Shown here: piece after piece, positions 1 through 6,811 of the stretch
How the letters are laid out: every line of letters begins with the position of its first letter
Position numbering within the stretch: the stretch's first letter is position 1
NCBI GenBank assembly: GCA_020846515.1
Contig: JADLDX010000771.1
Location: forward strand, 1 to 8,993
Reading direction: 5' to 3'
DNA length: 8,993 nucleotides
From: Pirellulaceae bacterium
GTDB lineage: Bacteria > Planctomycetota > Planctomycetia > Pirellulales > Pirellulaceae
Notes under the pieces: model-generated
What the model saw: the letters and a program-made list of their open reading frames with translations, nothing else
Database searches by the model: none
What the model was told of the DNA's origin: nothing
Made by a program: the position numbers and the translations under genes

Positions 1-813
1 CAAATCGGCCAGTCCAGCCAAGCCCAAGCGGAACTCGCGCCCGAATATGGACCCTTGCAATTCCGGGCCTGACCAAGCTTGTTCTTCCGGCGAGGTGGAT
101 TCAATGATCGCCAAATTCTTCATTGGATGATCAGTTATCCAGGCTTGCAAGCTTTCGGCAAACGTAGAGTGCAGCATGGCTGCACTCCAGTTCACCCGCT
201 CGTCCACACAGTCCAATACCAACAGGACCTGAACGTCGGCCGGTAAGATACTCGACAATACTGCGGTGATCTCGTCCAGCGTGAGCCATTGGGCTGGCTC
301 CAGCGCATTGGCATTGGGGGGAATCAAGCAAGGTCGCCCTTCCTGATTGACCATGCCCACCATGTTCAAATACAGAATTAATGATCTGGAACGTCGTGCA
401 AGGCCAGACATTTCTCGCAGACGGTCTTGAAGATCCTCTAACGCCATCGACTTTGATTGCCAAGCTGCGCTGGAATCATGCCAATGAAGCGTTTGCCCAT
501 TGAGCGTAGACAGACCACGCATGTCTTCGCTGGCCCATGCATTGGGCGGTAGCGGCCAGTTATATGCGGTTGCCGCGACAGCAATGAGCGGAGTCTTCAC
601 GGGAGCATGCAAGAGTACAACCACCCACGCCGTCAGCATGGCGCAGGTAACCACTAGGAAACTAGCCAGACGCCATCCAGCGAAACGATTGCTCGTCTGC
701 AACAGATCAACTGACTGCTTACTGAACCCCGTCTGCCAACGGTAACGCGGAGGTTCGAAGACAACCTCCCTTTCGCCGCGCCAATTCTTGGGACGTTCTG
801 GACGACTGTTCAT
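1..813 (-). CDS. Membrane-anchored caspase-like protein, catalytic dyad apparently lost (partial, runs off left edge)
   Basis: Reverse-strand translation from the ATG at 813-811 is open for 271 codons to the window edge, so the C-terminus is missing. Residues 1-48 are polar and Arg/Lys-rich. Residues about 49-69 form one hydrophobic segment (core FLVVTCAMLTAWVVVLL), suggesting N-in topology with the rest outside the cytoplasm. Residues about 130-270 look like a caspase/peptidase C14 fold: strand LILYLNMVGMV, then GRPCLIPP, a W-x-x-x-x-EI helix, strand VLLVLDCVDE, and later IIESTSPEEQAW and FGREFRLGLAG. In active members the first strand ends in a His-Gly pair and the second in D-x-C. Here V152-G153 and D201-C202-V203 occupy those places, so a non-catalytic role is likely. 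The start overlaps the upstream stop as ATGA and has no Shine-Dalgarno sequence, which points to translational coupling. Family assignment is by eye. What it does is unknown; scaffolding or signalling at the membrane is a guess. Confidence 0.72.
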   Translation of the reverse strand, partial: MNSRPERPKNWRGEREVVFEPPRYRWQTGFSKQSVDLLQTSNRFAGWRLASFLVVTCAMLTAWVVVLLHAPVKTPLIAVAATAYNWPLPPNAWASEDMRGLSTLNGQTLHWHDSSAAWQSKSMALEDLQDRLREMSGLARRSRSLILYLNMVGMVNQEGRPCLIPPNANALEPAQWLTLDEITAVLSSILPADVQVLLVLDCVDERVNWSAAMLHSTFAESLQAWITDHPMKNLAIIESTSPEEQAWSGPELQGSIFGREFRLGLAGLADL

Positions 814-2897
814 GGACTGACTGACGTGTTAACGGATCGTAACAGACTAATGCTGGGCTGATCGCTCAGGCGTTCATCAGAAGGTGCGACTGGTGGCTTG
901 GCTGGATCGGCACTTAACGCATCGGTCGATACTACTTCAGGGGCTACCCATATTTGCGATTGAGCTCGCGCTTGCGATAGGAAGCGTTGACGAGCAGCAC
1001 TGCGGCGTTGAGCCAAAATTTCATCGGCAATTTGTGGCGCTACGATGGTCAGAGATTGGATGCGCTCCTCTTCGCGCTGGAGTACGCGGACCAGTTGCAG
1101 ATCGTTGTCAACCGTCATCACCTGACTGATCTGGCCTGGGGCTAATGTTTCCAGCGCTCCCCGCGTAGTCGGATGTTGGATGCTGTTCAGTTCGCACCAT
1201 GGGTGAGTCACGGCTTGAACCATGTTCCTGTTAAAGAACTCTGGAGCCGAGATGTTTTCACCCTGTGCACGCCGCTTGATATAGGTTGCAATGATCATGG
1301 CTTGTTCTGCATTGGCACATTGATCAGCTAGAACCACAATGGACTCCCACCGTAAGCGCGCTGGCAGAAGGAACCTTTGTCGATGAACTTGATAATATGC
1401 CACAATTTCCGTCGAAGGCACAGTTTCATCGATGGCTGTTTTGCGTTCGAACCAAGCCTGTACCTGGACAGGTGTGAGCGATGCAGACTGCTGCCCGGAT
1501 GCGACGCCCTCTTGTTGAGCCAGTTGTCTTAAGATGATCCAGTCGCTGGCACGCAGCAACTGCTGTTGCAAGCTGTCCCGGTAGGCCTGCGCTGTTCGCT
1601 GAGCTGGGCCGAGGCGTGATAGATCGTTGTCAATCAATGGCTGTAGATGGGATGCAAAAATCGTTTCGCCGTTGACTCGAGCCAGTGCTACATCGCTCTG
1701 TGCTACATCGCTCGAAGCTATACGAGTTGCCGTTGTGTTCTCAGGGATATAACCATTCCCCCCGGCGACCACGACCCGACTCTCGGTCGATCGATTGGTG
1801 AGCGGTGAGTTGGTTGAGAGTGGGTTGGGCTGTAATGCGTTGGCCAGTGAAGCATTTGCCACTGAAGCGTCTGGCAGAAGAGCGGAAGGGCCAGCTGCCG
1901 AAGCCGGTTCGACAGGTTGGGCTGCTTGAATCACGGGAAACGGCGCAGGTGGGGCGACCAGCAGATGCATATCGGCAAATAGTGGATCTCCACCTGGCGC
2001 ATTTGTTATGGACCGGCGTGCAGTGGTGTTGGCAGCTACAGCCGGTGCAACGGCACTGTCTTCGGCCGTTTCTTCCAGCGGCGGTGCAGCGGGCGGTCCC
2101 TCGCGAGGGACCTCATCGGCTGCGAGAGGTTTTGTGCCGCAACACATGAGGGCCAAACGAGCGGATCTCCGCACACGGGCCGATTGTTCATGATCGCAGT
2201 TAGAAAGTTCCTCTAATCGTTTGCGCACGGGCAAGCTGCAGCAGGACGAAGAACTACAAAACTTGCAGCAACTGTCTGGGCGGCACTCGAGGGCTTTGAC
2301 TGCCTCAAAGCGAACTTCTTCGGTGCAATCACTCATGGCTTGCAGCAGTGCCTCTTCGACTTTTTCATAGCAGCCGCCGCAGCCTAAAGTAGCCAGGTAG
2401 CGTATGGCCATGATTTTTTGAGGGGCCGCATCTTCTTCCGCTTTGATTTCCGCTGCGGCTTGGACCGCTGGCGGGGCGGTCGGTTCCATGTTGGCTGGAT
2501 CCGTCAGCGCCAGCACGGGTGGTTGGGGTTGGAGATCAGGAAAGCGACCTGTCAAATCCAAGGCACCCAGTAAGCGACTACCTAGTCGCTGAGCAATGCC
2601 AGCAACTCCAGAAACTAGCTCTGGTAGTCCAAGTAGTTTGGGCAGGCTGGTCTCACAGCCAGGGCTGGCTGGAGGCGCGATGGCAACGATCGTGGTCGTG
2701 CCTGCTGTCGCGCTGGTTGGATTGGCCGCGGGCGCAGCAGGTGGGCGAACCGATGCACAACCCGCGAGGGCAACCCACATGCCCGCGACGGCAACCCACA
2801 TGACAGTGGCGATTGCCACCCGCACTCGATATGGGGCTATAGCCCACACGTCGGTCAAGTTGTCTCGGGATTGTCGCCTTAGCGCTGTCTTCACCAT
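810..2897 (-). CDS. Predicted lipoprotein with Cys-rich HEAT-like region and SurA/parvulin-like C-terminal region
   Basis: 695 residues. An Arg-rich N-region is followed by a hydrophobic stretch and a lipobox (L44-A-G-C47), so a lipidated, envelope-located protein is predicted; the residue after Cys is Ala. Pro/Ala-rich linkers (about 50-75, 125-150, 258-400) separate the domains. Residues about 155-255 are helical HEAT-like repeats (segments such as RYLATLGCGGC and VRFEAVKAL) with 12 cysteines between 173 and 253. Residues about 403-650 resemble SurA-type chaperones: an N-terminal VNGETI segment, a helical part, then a parvulin-like stretch (about 514-610) with the late signature LAPGQISQVMTVDNDLQLVRV. 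The first parvulin strand reads RLRWESIVV, so the usual active-site His is Trp; isomerase activity is doubtful while chaperone binding remains possible. The first Met (2897) is kept because the next (Met33) would remove the basic N-region; its RBS is weak. It is the first gene of a divergent unit and overlaps the next by 4 nt. Confidence 0.75.
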   Translation of the reverse strand: MVKTALRRQSRDNLTDVWAIAPYRVRVAIATVMWVAVAGMWVALAGCASVRPPAAPAANPTSATAGTTTIVAIAPPASPGCETSLPKLLGLPELVSGVAGIAQRLGSRLLGALDLTGRFPDLQPQPPVLALTDPANMEPTAPPAVQAAAEIKAEEDAAPQKIMAIRYLATLGCGGCYEKVEEALLQAMSDCTEEVRFEAVKALECRPDSCCKFCSSSSCCSLPVRKRLEELSNCDHEQSARVRRSARLALMCCGTKPLAADEVPREGPPAAPPLEETAEDSAVAPAVAANTTARRSITNAPGGDPLFADMHLLVAPPAPFPVIQAAQPVEPASAAGPSALLPDASVANASLANALQPNPLSTNSPLTNRSTESRVVVAGGNGYIPENTTATRIASSDVAQSDVALARVNGETIFASHLQPLIDNDLSRLGPAQRTAQAYRDSLQQQLLRASDWIILRQLAQQEGVASGQQSASLTPVQVQAWFERKTAIDETVPSTEIVAYYQVHRQRFLLPARLRWESIVVLADQCANAEQAMIIATYIKRRAQGENISAPEFFNRNMVQAVTHPWCELNSIQHPTTRGALETLAPGQISQVMTVDNDLQLVRVLQREEERIQSLTIVAPQIADEILAQRRSAARQRFLSQARAQSQIWVAPEVVSTDALSADPAKPPVAPSDERLSDQPSISLLRSVNTSVSP
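2761..2802 (-). repeat. 21-bp tandem duplication inside the lipoprotein signal peptide
   Basis: Positions 2761-2781 and 2782-2802 are two head-to-tail 21-bp units that differ at one base. On the coding strand they encode MWVAVAG followed by MWVALAG, residues 33-46, and the second unit runs directly into the lipobox cysteine C47. The in-frame duplication lengthens the hydrophobic core of the signal peptide by seven residues. Confidence 0.9.
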
Positions 2898-3192
2898 GCA
2901 GATCTCGCGTTGGCAATCTTTGCCCAGGCAGAGACGTTCACTTAATCGTTACACTTCAACGGGCTTATCGTCGTAGGCGATCGAGCAACTTGAGTCGGGA
3001 TAGGACAGTTATGAGGCGTAGGCGAGTTTCGTTGTGGTCAAGCCGCTTGAATTGCCGATACGTTATAAATTACCATGCCTATTGTACTTGCCCAAACGCC
3101 ACGATATCGGACTAGATCGTTATGCTAATTGGGCTGCGTGGCTTCCTGCGGAAAGCACTCCACAGTCAACGTAAGTTAGGAACCGATTGTTG
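2898..3192. promoter_or_regulatory. Divergent intergenic region between the envelope-protein unit and the T6SS operon
   Basis: This 295-bp gap lies between two divergent start codons and holds no convincing gene, so it should contain promoters for both directions. I could not place a good -35/-10 pair. A TATAAAT element at 3064-3070 lacks a -35 at normal spacing. Visible structure: a perfect inverted repeat TCAAG-CCG-CTTGA (3038-3050), a 9-bp direct repeat CGTAGGCGA at 2972-2980 and 3017-3025, and the palindrome CGATATCG (3102-3109). Any of these could be an operator, but none matches a regulator site I recognise. Confidence 0.45.
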
Positions 3193-4371
3193 ATGAATGG
3201 CAGATTCGATTCGCTTCGAAATGCGATCAATGACGACGCGCCTTCAGGTAATGATCTGGAGTACGATCCGCTGTTTGCCCGTATGGAAAAGGCTTCGCAG
3301 GGCACGCCCGATCAGGAGTATGGGGCGACAAAGATCGAAGCCCAGCCACCAGACTGGGCAGAGGTCAGCCGCTTGGCGCTGGAGTTATTAGAACGCACGC
3401 GCGATCTGAGAGTGGCCACTTATTTGGCTCAAGCTGAGCTGGTCGAATCGAAGTTGCCCGGTTTGCGAGACTCGCTGGAATTGATCGCCGATTGGGTCGA
3501 GAATCTTTGGGATACAGTTTATCCACAATTGGATCCTGACGACGACAATGACCCAACCATTAGGGTCAATGCGTTGATGGGGCTGAGCAATTCAAACATG
3601 CTGATCAAGCTCCGCCAGACCACAATTTTGAGGGCACGAGGCGTCGGCGCGTTCAGTTGGACCGATGTGTCTATCGCCAGAGGTGAGTTGCCTATTCCTG
3701 ATGGCATGGAGGAACCACCTACGCTCAAAAAGGTTGAGGCTGCGGTATCTGCCTGCGAAGTTCAAGAGTTGCAAGCGTATCACCAGGCGGTTGTGCAGTC
3801 CCTGGCAGCGATCGAGCGAATCGAACAAGCCTTTTCCGATCGGGTGGGTTCGGTGGCTGGCCCGAATTTGGAAGCACTTTCCAAAGAGTTGCGGGGCATC
3901 AGCAAAATTCAAAAGCTATGGTTAGATCGACGGTTGCCGGCGGGCGCCCCTGAAAAGCTCGATCGTGAGGATAGTGACGATAACAAGGGCATGATAGCCC
4001 TGGAAACCACTTCGCGATCCAGAGCTCAGGTTATTGATCCGCAAGTTGTCGGTGCCGCGTCGTTCATCATTACTCGACGTGAGGATGCGATCGAGGGACT
4101 GGACATGATCATAAGTTGGTTTGAACAGTATGAACCATCTAGTCCATTACCGATGTTGCTCAAGCGTGCGAAACGTTTGTCGACCATGAGCTTTATGGAC
4201 ATCTTGCGAGATATATCACCCAGTGGCATCGAGCAAGCCATGTTGCTCGGTGGCCAAGCTGCCGAGGAAGAAGAAGTAGAAGACGAGCCGCCGAGTTTGA
4301 GTCAGCCGAAGGCCAAGGTCACACCTCCGGCTGTCAAAGAAACTTTCCAGCCCATCGACGAAAACTACTAA
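3193..4371 (+). CDS. tssA: Type VI secretion system protein TssA (ImpA family)
   Basis: TssA contacts baseplate, tube and sheath components, primes tail polymerisation and, in some classes, stays at the distal cap. From the ATG at 3193 the protein has 392 residues. The ImpA N-terminal domain covers about residues 5-165: D-A-P-S-G-N-D-L-E-Y-D-P near the start, DWAEV, the helix RDLRVATYLAQAEL, then WVENLWDTVYPQLDPDDDNDP. Residues 286-350 hold the second conserved block, with TRREDAIEGLD and EPSSPLPMLLKRAKRL, then F..ILRD..P. The last 35 residues are acidic and low complexity. There is no long C-terminal ring domain, so this is a short-form TssA. In-frame TTG codons at 3187 and 3190 are alternative starts; AGGAA at 3178-3182 sits 10 nt before the ATG. 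It is the first gene of the + strand operon, 72 nt before tssB. Confidence 0.9.
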   Translation: MNGRFDSLRNAINDDAPSGNDLEYDPLFARMEKASQGTPDQEYGATKIEAQPPDWAEVSRLALELLERTRDLRVATYLAQAELVESKLPGLRDSLELIADWVENLWDTVYPQLDPDDDNDPTIRVNALMGLSNSNMLIKLRQTTILRARGVGAFSWTDVSIARGELPIPDGMEEPPTLKKVEAAVSACEVQELQAYHQAVVQSLAAIERIEQAFSDRVGSVAGPNLEALSKELRGISKIQKLWLDRRLPAGAPEKLDREDSDDNKGMIALETTSRSRAQVIDPQVVGAASFIITRREDAIEGLDMIISWFEQYEPSSPLPMLLKRAKRLSTMSFMDILRDISPSGIEQAMLLGGQAAEEEEVEDEPPSLSQPKAKVTPPAVKETFQPIDENY

Positions 4372-4381
4372 GCCTATTCCG

Positions 4382-4404
4382 AAAAAGGGGTCTGACCCCA
4401 TTTT
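4382..4404. repeat. REP/RAYT-like palindrome GGGGTC-T-GACCCC
   Basis: In the tssA-tssB gap, GGGGTC (4387-4392) and GACCCC (4394-4399) form a perfect inverted repeat around one T. After one mismatch the arms continue as AAAA (4382-4385) and TTTT (4401-4404). This core with flanking A and T runs resembles the palindromes found in many copies in diverse bacterial genomes beside REP-associated tyrosine transposases; that link is from general knowledge. The right arm ends in only four T, so as a terminator it would be weak. It may stabilise or attenuate the mRNA between tssA and tssB. Confidence 0.7.
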
Positions 4405-4443
4405 GCAAATTTTCAGCGCCTGCTTCAATCAAAGGAAACTTGG

Positions 4444-5127
4444 ATGGCGAAACAAAGTGCACAGAAGTTTATTGCCCGAAACAGATCTCCTCGCGTGCAG
4501 ATTGAGTACGACGTGGAAGTGTACGGCGCTCAAAAAACAATCCAATTGCCCTTCGTTATGGGCGTGCTGAGCGACCTGTCGGGCAATCCCGCCGAGAAGC
4601 TTCCGGCCGTGGGCGACCGAAAGTTTTTGGAGATCGACGTCGACAACTTTGACGAGCGACTGAAGTCGATGAAACCGCGCGTCGCCTTCGCTGTGCCCAA
4701 CACGCTGACCGGCGAGGGCAATTTGATGTGCGACATTACCTTTGAAAGCATGGACGATTTTTCGCCGGCAGCCATTGCCCGCAAGGTCGAACCGCTGCGC
4801 AAGCTGCTCGAGACACGCACGCAACTGGCTAACCTCTTAACGTATATGGATGGCAAAGCTGGGGCGGAAGAGCTGATCGGCAACATCCTCAAAGATCCGA
4901 ACATGCTTCGCACCCTTGGCGCTGCTCCCAACCCCGCTGCCGCGCCCAAAGCCGCCGCGCCAGCCGCTGCAGCACCAGCACCCGCACCAGCGCCAGCACC
5001 AGTTGTAGCACCAGCGCCAGTGGCTGCTGCTGCACCAGCACCAGCGCCTGTAGCACCTGTTGAACCCACGCCGCCGGCTGCTGATTCAACCGACGACGAT
5101 CTTGATGCGCTGCTGAACGACCTGTAA
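4444..5127 (+). CDS. tssB: Type VI secretion contractile sheath small subunit TssB (VipA) with extended Pro/Ala tail
   Basis: TssB pairs with TssC to build the cytoplasmic sheath whose contraction drives the Hcp tube outward. Residues 1-160 match the family: QKFIARNRSPRVQIEYDVE, the hallmark strand and loop KTIQLPFVMGVLSDLSG, FLEIDVDNFDERL, ITFESMDDFSPAAIARKVEPL, and a C-terminal helix near 125-160. The usual length is about 160-175 residues, but this protein has 227. The extra part is a low-complexity Pro/Ala linker (about 161-213) and an acidic end, residues 214-227, finishing DDDLDALLNDL. The start is firm: AAAGGAAA lies just upstream of the ATG. The gene follows tssA after the 4382-4404 palindrome and precedes tssC by 86 nt. 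The tail could project from the sheath or recruit a partner; that is inference. Confidence 0.95.
   Translation: MAKQSAQKFIARNRSPRVQIEYDVEVYGAQKTIQLPFVMGVLSDLSGNPAEKLPAVGDRKFLEIDVDNFDERLKSMKPRVAFAVPNTLTGEGNLMCDITFESMDDFSPAAIARKVEPLRKLLETRTQLANLLTYMDGKAGAEELIGNILKDPNMLRTLGAAPNPAAAPKAAAPAAAAPAPAPAPAPVVAPAPVAAAAPAPAPVAPVEPTPPAADSTDDDLDALLNDL
4971..5060 (+). repeat. Imperfect GCACCA/GCGCCA hexamer repeats encoding the TssB Pro/Ala linker
   Basis: This 90-bp stretch is built from degenerate six-base units such as gcacca, gcgcca and gcaccc, interrupted by gttgta and gctgctgct. It encodes alternating Ala-Pro. Units of this kind can change copy number by slippage without breaking frame, so linker length may vary among relatives. 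The complementary strand shows a long spurious reading frame because of the same bias. Confidence 0.75.
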
Positions 5128-5139
5128 GGCAAAGGCCTT
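5126..5139 (+). other. Small hairpin at the tssB stop codon
   Basis: AAGGC (5126-5130) and GCCTT (5135-5139) form a 5-bp stem with a 4-nt AAAG loop that starts inside the tssB stop codon. A second short inverted repeat, AGCTT-tcc-AAGCT, follows at 5155-5167. There is no U-tract, so a terminator is unlikely. Stems this short can arise by chance. Confidence 0.3.
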
Positions 5140-5213
5140 TCGCGTTCCAGTTGCAGCTTTCCAAGCTCAGATTCAATCGATCACAAATATAATTTCAATT
5201 AAGTAGGTAATTC

Positions 5214-6692
5214 ATGGAAAAACAACTTCAATCGTCGGCGGGCGCGACGCAATACGCCGAGGGTGATTTCGCGGCCTTGCTCAAGAAGGAATTCCGTCCT
5301 CAATCGGACGATGCGAAACTGGCCATTGAGTCGGCTGTGAAAACGCTGGCTGAACAGGTTCTGCGAGATTCGGACGTTGTCAGTAGCGATGCGATTGCAT
5401 CGATCACGGCCATCATTGCGTCCATCGACAAGAAGTTGACCACGCAGATCAATGAGATTCTGCACCATAGCGAATATCAACAGTTGGAAGGTGCCTGGCG
5501 TGGCCTGCACTATCTAGTCAACAACACCGAAACAGATGAACAACTGAAGATTCGTGTGTTCAATATTTCCAAGAACGAACTGGGCAAGACGCTCAAGAAG
5601 TTCAAAGGGACGGCTTGGGATCAGAGCCCAGTATTCAAGAAAATTTACGAAGAAGAGTATGGTCAGTTTGGTGGCGAGCCATATGGTTCCTTGGTCGCCG
5701 ACTACCACTTCGATCACAGCCCTCCGGATGTGGCGCTGCTAACGGAGATGGCCCAGATTTGTTCGGCGTCGCACACGCCGTTGATTACCGGTGCCTCGCC
5801 CAGTCTGCTACAGCTGGAGAGTTGGCAAGAGCTGAACGATCGCCGCGACTTGACCAAGATCTTTGGTACGCCTGAGTATGCGGCCTGGCGATCGTTGCGA
5901 GAATCCGAAGATTCGCGTTACTTGGGGCTGTGCATGCCCCGCTACCTGGCCCGACTGCCTTACGGATCCAAGACCGATCCGGTGGAAGAGTTTGATTTCG
6001 AAGAGTCGGTAGCAGATGGCGCTCATGACAAATACTGCTGGGCCAACGCCGCGTATGCGATGGCCACGAATATCACTCGCTCCTTCAAGCAGTTCGGCTG
6101 GTGCACCTCGATTCGTGGAATTGAATCAGGTGGAGCGGTCGAGGGATTGCCAACCCATACGTTCCCCACCGAAGATGGTGGCGTCGATATGAAATGTCCC
6201 ACGGAGATCGCGATTGGCGATCGTCGTGAAGCGGAGTTGGCCAAAAACGGTTTTATGCCGCTGATTCACAAGAAGAATAGCGACTTTGCGGCGTTCATCG
6301 GCGCTCAATCGTTGCAAAAGCCGGTCGAATACGACGATCCCGATGCTACGGCCAACGCCCAGTTGTCGGCCCGTTTGCCTTACTTGTTTGCAACCTGCCG
6401 GTTCGCGCATTACCTAAAGTGCATGGTCCGCGACAAGATTGGCAGCTATCAGGACAAGGCCAGTTTGGAAAACTGGTTGCAGAACTGGATCATACGTTAC
6501 GTCGAACCCAATCCAGCTGCTGCGTCGCAAGAGGATAAAGCTCGGCGTCCGCTGGCCGAAGCCAAGGTTGTCGTAGAAGAGGATCCATCCAATCCAGGCT
6601 ACTACAAGTCGAAGTTTTTCTTGCGACCACACTATCAACTGGAAGGTTTGACCGTGTCGCTACGATTGACTTCCAGACTACCAACGGCTTAA
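5214..6692 (+). CDS. tssC: Type VI secretion contractile sheath large subunit TssC (VipB)
   Basis: TssC is the main sheath subunit; its extended conformation interlocks with TssB, and after contraction its N-terminal region is the known contact for the ClpV recycling ATPase. The protein is 492 residues, normal for the family. Diagnostic segments are the N-terminal helix DFAALLKKEF (18-27), the block HHSEYQQLEGAWRGLHYLV (84-102), GEPYGSLVADYHFDH (154-168), PLITGASPSLL, YLGLCMPRYLARLPYG (236-251), WANAAYAMATNITRSFKQFGWC (276-297), and the C-terminal handshake region ending FFLRPHYQLEGLTVSLRLTSRLP (468-490). The ATG at 5214 is preceded by AGTAGGT, a modest RBS with AGG 6 nt from the start. No interruption or missing block was seen. 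It lies between tssB and hcp1, the usual order. Confidence 0.97.
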   Translation: MEKQLQSSAGATQYAEGDFAALLKKEFRPQSDDAKLAIESAVKTLAEQVLRDSDVVSSDAIASITAIIASIDKKLTTQINEILHHSEYQQLEGAWRGLHYLVNNTETDEQLKIRVFNISKNELGKTLKKFKGTAWDQSPVFKKIYEEEYGQFGGEPYGSLVADYHFDHSPPDVALLTEMAQICSASHTPLITGASPSLLQLESWQELNDRRDLTKIFGTPEYAAWRSLRESEDSRYLGLCMPRYLARLPYGSKTDPVEEFDFEESVADGAHDKYCWANAAYAMATNITRSFKQFGWCTSIRGIESGGAVEGLPTHTFPTEDGGVDMKCPTEIAIGDRREAELAKNGFMPLIHKKNSDFAAFIGAQSLQKPVEYDDPDATANAQLSARLPYLFATCRFAHYLKCMVRDKIGSYQDKASLENWLQNWIIRYVEPNPAAASQEDKARRPLAEAKVVVEEDPSNPGYYKSKFFLRPHYQLEGLTVSLRLTSRLPTA

Positions 6693-6779
6693 GTTATTGG
6701 TGAATAGCCGCGCATTTGTTGGTGGAATCGCCCGTCCACTGAGGTTTTAACTCACGACCATCCCTGTTTCAGAACTCGT

Positions 6780-6810
6780 AAAAGTTAGCATTTTCCTCAA
6801 GGAACCTTTT
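6780..6810 (+). promoter_or_regulatory. Possible hairpin over the hcp1 ribosome binding site
   Basis: The RBS AAGGAA (6799-6804) sits 7 nt before the hcp1 ATG. GGAA (6801-6804) can pair with TTCC (6793-6796) around a 4-nt loop, and AAAAG (6780-6784) can pair with CTTTT (6806-6810) outside it. Together they would partly hide the RBS. The stems are A/T-rich and weak, so this is tentative. Confidence 0.3.
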
Positions 6811-6811
6811 C

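Noticed and set aside
131..463. 110-residue reading frame on the - strand
   Set aside because: It lies out of frame inside the 271-codon caspase-like gene on the same strand, whose membrane segment and domain motifs are coherent. This frame has no recognisable family.
2596..2976. 126-residue + strand frame over the lipoprotein start
   Set aside because: It is antisense to the signal peptide and Pro/Ala linker; the repeated ATM-type residues come from the 21-bp duplication.
3064..3070. TATAAAT as a -10 element for the T6SS promoter
   Set aside because: No -35-like hexamer lies 16-18 bp upstream; the TTGAAT at 3047-3052 is only 11 bp away. It could still function with an alternative sigma factor, but cannot be supported.
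4971..5060. Repeat tract as a possible CRISPR array or minisatellite element
   Set aside because: The units are six-base, contiguous, in-frame and encode an Ala-Pro linker; there are no spacers.
4530..5132. 200-residue reading frame antisense to tssB
   Set aside because: Its long Ala/Gly/Ser run is the complement of the TssB Pro/Ala repeat, which removes stop codons by composition; no RBS or family match.
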